In this document: positions 57,957-64,000 of the stretch, piece by piece
How the letters are laid out: every line of letters begins with the position of its first letter
Position numbering within the stretch: the stretch's first letter is position 1
Assembly (NCBI RefSeq): GCF_018129995.1
Contig: NZ_JAFCKS010000003.1
Coordinates: forward strand, 969,412-1,033,411
Source of the DNA: Bradyrhizobium sp. SZCCT0153
GTDB taxonomy: Bacteria; Pseudomonadota; Alphaproteobacteria; Rhizobiales; Xanthobacteraceae
Direction: 5' to 3'
DNA length: 64,000 nucleotides
The notes under the pieces: generated by a model
The model's input: the letters and a program-made list of their open reading frames with translations, nothing else
What the model was told of the DNA's origin: nothing
Database searches by the model: none
Made by a program: the position numbers and the translations under genes

Positions 57957-58700
57957 ATGCGGACGGCAAGGACCGGGGCTCGGGCCTCGGGACGATGGCA
58001 GGCGTTTGCGTGCGGCCTTGTCCTGCTCGCGATCTGCATGATCGCGGCAAGCGCCGGCGCCTGGGTGCCGCGTCTGTCGCCGCTGTTCTCGGCCGAGCTG
58101 ACGCCGGATCCCGATACCAAGCTGCCCGCGCCGACCCGTTACAGCTACCGGGGAATTCACACCACCGTCGTCAGGGGCGTTGAAACGCCGCTCCGTACCA
58201 GGCTGGAGGCGACCGTGCCCGCCGAACTCGGCGACGTCCTCGCCTTCTACCGCACCGAGCTCGGCAAGCTCGGCTGGCAGGAGCAGCACGATGGCGCGGT
58301 GGTCTCCGCCGATCACGTCCAGCTCGCCTTCGCCTCGCCGCTCGGACCCGGCATGCTCGCGCTCGACCGCAAGGACAGCAGCACCAGGGTCAACCTCGTG
58401 CAGAAGAACGCATCCGTTGCGACCGATGCGAACGTCATGCCCGAGCCCGGCCAGGCGATGCTGGTGTTCTCCAATATCAGCGATACGGACGCCACGCTCA
58501 CGATCAACGACCGCACCATCAAGCACGCCGCCGGCGCCCGCGCGATGTCGCTGGATCTGCGGCCCGGCAAATATTCCTACGAGGTGAACGTGCCGGGCCA
58601 TCCAGCCACCACGCAGATCCTCAGCTTCACGGCCGGCGATACCTGGGAGCTCACGGTCGGGCGCGACGGAGAGGCATGGTCGCCGCTCCTGCTGTATTGA
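57957..58700 (+). CDS. Exported protein with one FYRTEL-GW unit and a PEGA-like end
   Basis: The 247-aa product has a signal peptide (ACGLVLLAICMIAASAGA). One unit with core FYRTELGKLGWQ (Phe97 to Trp107) is followed by a strand-rich region, LTINDRTIKHAAGARAMSLDLRPGKYSYEVNVPGHPATTQ, which resembles a PEGA-type surface domain. The C-terminus ends LLLY. It is a shortened form of the next gene, with which it shares the last third and the upstream leader. I do not know this family. TGGAG seven bases before ATG 57957 decides this start over ATG 57924. Confidence 0.7.
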   Translation: MRTARTGARASGRWQAFACGLVLLAICMIAASAGAWVPRLSPLFSAELTPDPDTKLPAPTRYSYRGIHTTVVRGVETPLRTRLEATVPAELGDVLAFYRTELGKLGWQEQHDGAVVSADHVQLAFASPLGPGMLALDRKDSSTRVNLVQKNASVATDANVMPEPGQAMLVFSNISDTDATLTINDRTIKHAAGARAMSLDLRPGKYSYEVNVPGHPATTQILSFTAGDTWELTVGRDGEAWSPLLLY

Positions 58701-58728
58701 ACCTCACGGGTTCCTGCCGCGACTAGTC

Positions 58729-58758
58729 GTCTGAGGCCGCGCCGACGGTGTCGCAGCC
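58729..58758 (+). repeat. 30-bp leader repeat, copy 2
   Basis: This is identical to 57877-57906 and lies upstream of the longer exported-protein gene. Confidence 0.8.
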
Positions 58759-58807
58759 TGCAATTGCGCGAGGGATGAAGACCGCGCGAAATCCAGGAGT
58801 CTTGACA

Positions 58808-60991
58808 ATGTCGACGATCCCGCGCGGGACGCAAGTCCCGGTACGCTGGCGGCTGCTTGCGTGCGGCCTCTTCCTGATGGCGAGTTGCTCGATCGCGGCC
58901 GCCGCCGATGCAGGTATCGTCGACGTCCACGCGCTGCCGCAGCTCGAGGGCGCGGTGGAAGACACCTCGCGCCCCGATCCCTACCGCGTCGAATATCGGA
59001 TGCCGACGCCGGAAGCCGTGACATCGCCGGCGGTGAAAAAACTCCTCAGCGGCGAAGGCTGGGTGCCTTATGTACGGCCGCTGGAGGAGAAGAGCACCAC
59101 GCTGAACTTCAAAAAGGGGCGGCAGGGCCTTTCGGTCTATCTCACCCAAGCCCTCGGCCGGCCCGACCAGTCCATGGTCCACTACTCGACCGACCGCATC
59201 TATTCGAACGTGCCGTTTCCCGACGGCGCGAGCGACATCATGTTCGATGGCACAAGGCCCTATCTCGGCTGCATTGCGTCCAGCGCGCTCGATGCGACGT
59301 CGAATTTCTACAGCAACGAGATGGCTGCGATCGGCTGGCAGAAGCTCACGCCGGAAACGGCCGCACGCTGGGCGACCAGCCTGGACGAGACCGTTCCCAA
59401 CGGCCTGCGTGCGTTCTACGCGCACCCGGACAGCAAGGACACCGGCTTCTACCAGCAGAAGCCGGTCATGCTGACGCTGACGCGCCGCGACGATGGCCGC
59501 ACCAATGTCGATATCCGGGTCGCGCCCTTCGCCTTGCCGAGCGAGCTCAAGGCCGACGGCGATCTTGCCGGCCTGCCGCGGCCGAATCCGACCAAGACGG
59601 CGAGGAGCCTCGGCAGTGCCGATTCCAACAAGCGTGAGATGTCAGCGGCCGCTATGGCCGAGCTGCCGGCCGTGCTCGCCTTCTATCATCGCGAGCTCGC
59701 CGCGCGCGGCTGGCAGGAAGACGGCAGCGCGCCGCTCGCGCCCGGCGACGAGGTCGCGATCAAGGTCTCCAATGCCGAGGAAACCGGCGTGCTCCGGCTC
59801 GGCCGCAAGTATGATTTCACCATGATCAGCCTGAACGTGCAGGTGAAGGAGTCGGCGCTGGCCGCCCGCGCCAGGGCGAAGAAGGAAGCCGATCAGAAGT
59901 TTCTTGGTGATGCGCTAGGTGCGGCCAAGCAACTCATCGCCGCCGACGAAGCGAGGCGCAAGGTGCAGGCCGCCGCGCTGTCCGACACGCCGCTCAATGC
60001 GCTCGCCGACAGCAAGACGCCGGTGCCGCTGCCCGAAACCGCCGAGGGCGTGAAGTTCGAGGGCGGCGACGGCCGGCTCGAATTCTCCTCCAATTCGAGC
60101 GTGAAGGCGCTCGGCGCCTTCTACCGCGCATCGCTGAAGAACGCGGGCTGGAAGGAGCAGCCCTCCGTCATCAACCAGCCCAACATGGCGGTGTTGGAAT
60201 TCTCCAAGTCCGGCAAGTCGATCTCGATGACCGTGATGCAGATGGGTCCGAAGGTGAATGTCAGCGCCACCGGCTCCGGCCTGGTCGTGGCTGCGGCGAA
60301 GCCGGCCGAGACCAAATCGGCACAATCCAAACCGACGGAATCCAAGACGGTGCAGGCCAAATCGACCGAGCCGCTGAAGGCAGATCCCGATGGCGCGCTG
60401 CCCGTGCCGACGCAGCGCAGTTCGAGCGGGATCAGCTCGACGAAATTCCCCGGCAGCGACCAGTCGTTCCGCAAGGAGCTCGAGGCCAGCATTCCTGCCG
60501 AACTCTCGGATGTCCTCGCCTTCTATCGCACGGAGCTGACCAAGCGCGGCTGGCAGGAAAAGACCGACGGCGCGACCGTCACGGCCGACCGGGTGGAGCT
60601 GGCGTTCACCTCGCCGGAGGGACCGGCCATGCTGAAGCTCGGCCGCGCCAGGGACGAGACCACGGTCAGCCTGGTGCAACGGAATCCGCAGGCCGCAGCC
60701 AAGGCCGACATCATGCCCAAGGCGGGACAGGCCCGGGTGATGCTCGGCAACATGGGGCCGAAGGAAGCGTCGCTGACGATCAACAATCGAACGGTGAAGA
60801 TCGCAGCCGGCGCCGGCGGCCCGCAATCGCCGAAAGGCCCGATGCTCGATCTGCCGCCTGGCAAGTACCAGTACGCCCTGCGCGTGCCTGGACGCCCTGC
60901 CCGCAGCGAAACCCTGACCGTGGCCGCCGGCGACGCCTGGGGCCTTCTGGTGGGGCCGAACGGCGACGTGCTGCCGCTGCAGATGTATTGA
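58808..60991 (+). CDS. Large exported protein with four FYxxEL-GW units
   Basis: The 727-aa product has a signal peptide (LLACGLFLMASCSIAAAADA). It contains four related units with cores FYSNEM (Phe167), FYHREL (Phe292), FYRASL (Phe438) and FYRTEL (Phe572), each with GW 9-10 residues after the Phe and a following beta-rich stretch ending in a leucine-rich line such as VLRLGRK or MLKLGRA. A low-complexity AKPAETKSAQSKPTESK-type linker precedes the last unit. The C-terminal PEGA-like domain and LPLQMY end match the smaller protein upstream. I do not recognise the family. AGGAG before ATG 58808 decides the start. It is probably a periplasmic or surface protein. Confidence 0.7.
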   Translation: MSTIPRGTQVPVRWRLLACGLFLMASCSIAAAADAGIVDVHALPQLEGAVEDTSRPDPYRVEYRMPTPEAVTSPAVKKLLSGEGWVPYVRPLEEKSTTLNFKKGRQGLSVYLTQALGRPDQSMVHYSTDRIYSNVPFPDGASDIMFDGTRPYLGCIASSALDATSNFYSNEMAAIGWQKLTPETAARWATSLDETVPNGLRAFYAHPDSKDTGFYQQKPVMLTLTRRDDGRTNVDIRVAPFALPSELKADGDLAGLPRPNPTKTARSLGSADSNKREMSAAAMAELPAVLAFYHRELAARGWQEDGSAPLAPGDEVAIKVSNAEETGVLRLGRKYDFTMISLNVQVKESALAARARAKKEADQKFLGDALGAAKQLIAADEARRKVQAAALSDTPLNALADSKTPVPLPETAEGVKFEGGDGRLEFSSNSSVKALGAFYRASLKNAGWKEQPSVINQPNMAVLEFSKSGKSISMTVMQMGPKVNVSATGSGLVVAAAKPAETKSAQSKPTESKTVQAKSTEPLKADPDGALPVPTQRSSSGISSTKFPGSDQSFRKELEASIPAELSDVLAFYRTELTKRGWQEKTDGATVTADRVELAFTSPEGPAMLKLGRARDETTVSLVQRNPQAAAKADIMPKAGQARVMLGNMGPKEASLTINNRTVKIAAGAGGPQSPKGPMLDLPPGKYQYALRVPGRPARSETLTVAAGDAWGLLVGPNGDVLPLQMY

Positions 60992-61344
60992 GGCTGCTAT
61001 GTAGCAGGTGCGCTCCCTCTCCCGCTTGCGGGAGAGGTTGCGGCGAGCCCGCAGGCCGACCAACTTTACCCAGGACCAATGCTCTAACGGCACCTCGGAA
61101 CACACCTCCCAGGCCCGCAAAAACCCCGCCTTTGCGAAGCCTCAAAAACCTCTCCGAATCGCGCTTTTTGCGAGCCCCAGAATCAGCCTTCGCGAGCCTT
61201 GAAAACCGGCTAAAAATCCCTATTTCATCAAAGGGTTGCCGGGAGATACTTTGCGCTAGGCGCAAGCTGTCTTTCATGGCACAAATAGCCTGCAAATCAG
61301 CGCCTTTTGCGCGGCTGATTCGGGCGACATTTCGAAGGCCTCTC
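60992..61344. other. gyrB upstream region with a CTCTCCCGC palindrome
   Basis: About 350 bases hold no credible gene. The palindrome CTCTCCCGCTTGCGGGAGAG at 61016-61035 belongs to the same family as the DUF559 borders, and its right part (61021-61048) has an inverted near-copy after gyrB. The frame is open through this region up to gyrB. The AT-richer block around 61210-61260 may hold the gyrB promoter, though no clear boxes stand out. Confidence 0.45.
61021..61048. repeat. Left arm of an inverted repeat pair around gyrB
   Basis: CCCGCTTGCGGGAGAGG followed by TTGCGGCGAGC is matched by its reverse complement at 63817-63844, differing only at two loop bases. The pair brackets gyrB. Confidence 0.7.
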
Positions 61345-63780
61345 ATGACAGAACCTGCTCGGCAGACGCCTGCCGAAAACGAGCCCTCAAATCCAAGCGA
61401 TTACGGGGCGGAATCGATCCGCGTGCTCAAGGGTCTCGACGCCGTCCGCAAGCGCCCGGGCATGTATATCGGCGACACCGACGACGGCTCGGGCCTGCAC
61501 CACATGGTCTACGAGGTCGTCGACAACGCGATCGACGAGGCGCTTGCGGGCCACGCCACGCGCGTCGACGTGATCCTCAATGCCGACAATTCCGTCACCG
61601 TGCGCGACGACGGCCGCGGCATTCCCGTCGACATCCACAAGGGCGAAGGCATCTCGGCGGCCGAGGTCATCATGACCCAGCTCCATGCCGGCGGTAAGTT
61701 CGACCAGAATTCCTACAAGGTCTCCGGCGGTCTGCACGGCGTCGGCGTCTCCGTCGTCAACGCGCTGTCGAGCAAGCTCGGCCTGCGCATCTGGCGCGAC
61801 AACAAGGAGCACTACATCGAGTTCGCCCATGGCGATGCGGTCGCACCGCTCGTGGTCGTCGGCGATGCGCCCGGCAGGCGCGGCACCGAGGTGACGTTTC
61901 AGGCCTCGACCGAAACCTTCAAGAACATCGAATATGATTTCGCGACGCTCGAGCACCGGCTGCGCGAGCTCGCCTTCCTCAATTCCGGCGTCAACATCGC
62001 GCTCTCGGACATGCGTCACGCGGTCGAGAAGCGCGAGGAGATGCACTATTCCGGCGGCGTCGAGGAATTCGTCAAATATCTCGACCGCAACAAGAAGGCG
62101 ATCGTGCCGGCACCGATCATGGTGCGCGCGGAAGCCAACGGCATCGGCGTCGAGGCCGCGCTGTGGTGGAACGACAGCTACCACGAGAACGTGCTGTGCT
62201 TCACCAACAACATCCCGCAGCGCGACGGCGGCACGCATCTGGCCGGCTTCCGCGGCGCGCTGACGCGCCAGGTCAACGGCTATGCCGAGGGCAATGCGAA
62301 GAAGGAAAAGATCGCGCTGACCGGCGACGATTGCCGCGAAGGCCTCACCGCCGTGCTTTCGGTGAAGGTGCCCGATCCGAAATTCTCGTCGCAGACCAAG
62401 GACAAGCTGGTGTCCTCGGAAGTGCGGCCCGTGGTCGAGAACGTGCTCAACGAAGCGCTCCAGGCCTGGTTCGAGGAGCATCCGAGCGAAGCCAAGATGA
62501 TCGTCGGCAAGGTGATCCAGGCCGCTGCCGCCCGCGAAGCCGCGCGAAAGGCGCGCGAACTGACCCGCAAGAGCCCCCTCTCGGTGTCCTCGCTGCCCGG
62601 CAAGCTCGCCGACTGCCAGGAAAAGGACCCGGCGAAATCCGAGCTCTTCATCGTCGAGGGTGACTCGGCAGGTGGCAGCGCCAAGCAGGGCCGCAACCGC
62701 GAATTCCAGGCGGTGCTGCCGCTGCGCGGCAAGATCCTCAACGTGGAGCGCGTCCGCCCCGACAAGATGCTGGGCAGCGAGCAGATCGGCACGCTGATCA
62801 CCGCGCTCGGCACCGGCATCAGCGACGAGTTCTCGATCGAGAAGCTGCGCTATCACAAGATCATCGTGATGACGGACGCCGACGTCGACGGCGCCCACAT
62901 CCGCACGCTGCTGCTCACCTTCTTCTACCGGCAGATGCGCGACATCATCGACGGCGGCTATCTCTATATCGCCCAGCCGCCGCTGTATAAGGTCAACCGC
63001 GGCAAGTCGGAGCAGTATCTGAAGGACGAGCGGGCGCTGGAAGATTATCTGATCGACACCGGGCTCGACGACTGCGTCTACATTCCGGGCACCGGCGGCG
63101 ATCGCACCGGCCGCGATCTGCGTTCGCTGATCGACGACGCCCGCGCCGTCCGCGGCATCCTGCGCAGCCTGCACACCCGCTACAATCGCAAGGTGATCGA
63201 GCAGGCCGCCATCACGGGCGTGCTGAACAAGGCGATCTATGGCGACCCGGAGAAAGCCGCCGCAGCCGCGCAATACATCGCCGCCCGCCTCGACACGCTC
63301 GCTGACGAGGTCGAACGCGGCTGGGTCGGCCAGTACGTCGAAGGCCAGGGTTTCCAGTTCGAGCGCACGGTGCGCGGCGTCAAGGAAGCCGCTGTGATCG
63401 ACGATGCCTTCCTGGGCTCGGTCGAAGCCCGCAAGCTCGACGAGTACACGGTGAAGCTCCAGGACGTTTATGCCCGGCCCGGCAAGCTGCGGCGCAAGGA
63501 CGTCGAGCACATGGTCTACGGGCCGGTCGACCTGTTCGAAGCCGTCACCGACGCCGGCCGCAAGGGCGTCACGCTGCAGCGCTACAAAGGGCTGGGCGAG
63601 ATGAACCCGGAACAGCTCTGGGAGACGACGCTGGATATCAATGCGCGTTCGCTGCTCCAGGTGAAGGTCAAGGAGGTCGACGAGGCCGACGACATCTTCA
63701 CCAAGCTGATGGGCGACGTGGTCGAACCGCGCCGCGACTTCATCCAGGAACACTCGCTGAGCGCAACGATCGATATCTGA
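61345..63780 (+). CDS. gyrB: DNA gyrase subunit B
   Basis: GyrB is the ATPase subunit of gyrase, which introduces negative supercoils. The 811-aa protein has the GHKL ATPase motifs EVVDNAIDEA, DDGRGIPVD and GGLHGVGVSVVNAL, the TOPRIM motifs EGDSAGGSA and DADVDGAHIRTLLLTFF, and the C-terminal RYKGLGEMNPEQLWETT. GAAGG seven bases before ATG 61345 fixes the start; the open frame upstream is not homologous to GyrB. gyrB is the last complete gene of the replication block. Confidence 0.98.
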   Translation: MTEPARQTPAENEPSNPSDYGAESIRVLKGLDAVRKRPGMYIGDTDDGSGLHHMVYEVVDNAIDEALAGHATRVDVILNADNSVTVRDDGRGIPVDIHKGEGISAAEVIMTQLHAGGKFDQNSYKVSGGLHGVGVSVVNALSSKLGLRIWRDNKEHYIEFAHGDAVAPLVVVGDAPGRRGTEVTFQASTETFKNIEYDFATLEHRLRELAFLNSGVNIALSDMRHAVEKREEMHYSGGVEEFVKYLDRNKKAIVPAPIMVRAEANGIGVEAALWWNDSYHENVLCFTNNIPQRDGGTHLAGFRGALTRQVNGYAEGNAKKEKIALTGDDCREGLTAVLSVKVPDPKFSSQTKDKLVSSEVRPVVENVLNEALQAWFEEHPSEAKMIVGKVIQAAAAREAARKARELTRKSPLSVSSLPGKLADCQEKDPAKSELFIVEGDSAGGSAKQGRNREFQAVLPLRGKILNVERVRPDKMLGSEQIGTLITALGTGISDEFSIEKLRYHKIIVMTDADVDGAHIRTLLLTFFYRQMRDIIDGGYLYIAQPPLYKVNRGKSEQYLKDERALEDYLIDTGLDDCVYIPGTGGDRTGRDLRSLIDDARAVRGILRSLHTRYNRKVIEQAAITGVLNKAIYGDPEKAAAAAQYIAARLDTLADEVERGWVGQYVEGQGFQFERTVRGVKEAAVIDDAFLGSVEARKLDEYTVKLQDVYARPGKLRRKDVEHMVYGPVDLFEAVTDAGRKGVTLQRYKGLGEMNPEQLWETTLDINARSLLQVKVKEVDEADDIFTKLMGDVVEPRRDFIQEHSLSATIDI

Positions 63781-63816
63781 GGCCGGTTGGCTTTGCGTTT
63801 GATCTGCTAGCCAAGC

Positions 63817-63844
63817 GCTCGCCGCAACCTCTCCCGCTTGCGGG
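63817..63844. repeat. Right arm of an inverted repeat pair around gyrB
   Basis: GCTCGCCGCAACCTCTCCCG and the following CTTGCGGG are the reverse complement of 61021-61048, apart from two bases in the loop. It lies 36 bases after the gyrB stop. Confidence 0.7.
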
Positions 63845-63885
63845 CAGGGCTATCGGATATGACAGCGGGAGGTTTCCGAAAGACC

Positions 63886-64000
63886 TCGGCCTGCATGGTT
63901 CGAGACGCCCGCTTTGGCGGGCACCTCACCATGAGGGTCTGATATCTCACCGCAAAACGCGACCTCATCCTGAGGGCCCGCCGTAGGCGGGCGTCTCGAA
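63886..64000. repeat. CATCCTGAGG-GGCGTCTCG palindrome at the window edge
   Basis: GTTCGAGACGCCCGC and GCGGGCGTCTCGAA end an inverted structure containing ACCTCACCATGAGGGT and CCTCATCCTGAGGG. It is a relative of the repeat at 47707-47826 and continues beyond the window or ends at it. No gene is seen between it and gyrB. Confidence 0.7.

Noticed and set aside
60988..61344. In-frame 119-codon extension of gyrB to 60988
   Set aside because: The segment includes translated palindromic repeats and has no GyrB homology; the SD at 61345 fits the normal start.
61387..63753. 788-codon ORF opposite gyrB
   Set aside because: It is an antisense mirror of gyrB, with no motif and no plausible ribosome binding site.

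Overview
This window is high-GC chromosomal DNA whose gene content and order fit an alphaproteobacterium of the Bradyrhizobium/Rhodopseudomonas group, most likely Bradyrhizobium. The main reasons are a RegS/RegR (ActS/ActR) redox two-component pair, an intracellular poly-hydroxybutyrate depolymerase, the block rpsT-dnaA-dnaN-recF-gyrB, an HWE-type histidine kinase, GANTC (CcrM) sites, and many GC-rich extragenic palindromes typical of that group. All start sites and functions were read by eye from the sequence; no database search was run.

Layout. 1-9.4 kb: a DUF1330 protein cut by the window edge, a class A penicillin-binding protein, a YgjP-like metallopeptidase, phaZ, a two-gene ABC-2 exporter, and divergently regSR. 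9.4-17.9 kb: mmcB, two GH13 enzymes (one trehalose-synthase-like, one alpha-glucosidase-like) that converge, an MBL hydrolase, an HxlR regulator divergent from a small monooxygenase-like gene, a PHB-depolymerase-type esterase and an MFS exporter. 18-24.6 kb: soluble transhydrogenase sthA, an LLM flavin enzyme, a P450, an SDR and an HWE kinase. 24.8-31 kb: three cyclic-di-GMP proteins in a row (two GGDEF-EAL, one GGEEF; the last two almost touching) and tRNA-Arg(CCG). 31-46 kb: small stress- or metabolism-type genes, a 3-methyladenine glycosylase, a metallophosphoesterase, a cNMP-binding protein, a UppS homologue downstream of a winged-helix regulator and membrane protein, a secreted trypsin-like protease, a Bug solute-binding protein, an acyl-CoA ligase, an HD-GYP protein and a Tat-exported two-subunit molybdenum hydroxylase. 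46-51.4 kb: hydrolases, msrA, a polysaccharide-export lipoprotein and small hypothetical proteins.

51.5-64 kb is the replication block: rpsT with a good promoter and terminator, about 1.2 kb of mostly non-coding DNA rich in GANTC sites with DnaA-box-like words, dnaA, dnaN, recF and gyrB. Two additions interrupt it. One is a 492-bp unit between dnaN and recF: a DUF559 nuclease-like ORF tightly bracketed by inverted copies of a REP-like palindrome. The other is a tandem pair of unrecognised exported proteins between recF and gyrB, built from a repeated unit with the core FYxxEL-x(3)-GW.

The most interesting signals are the DUF559/REP-like cassette, the repeat-unit exported proteins with duplicated leaders, twin 17-bp palindromes that look like the operators of the winged-helix regulator and overlap the uppS start, the GANTC-dense region and strong-SD small ORF upstream of dnaA, and several perfect inverted repeats placed just before start codons.
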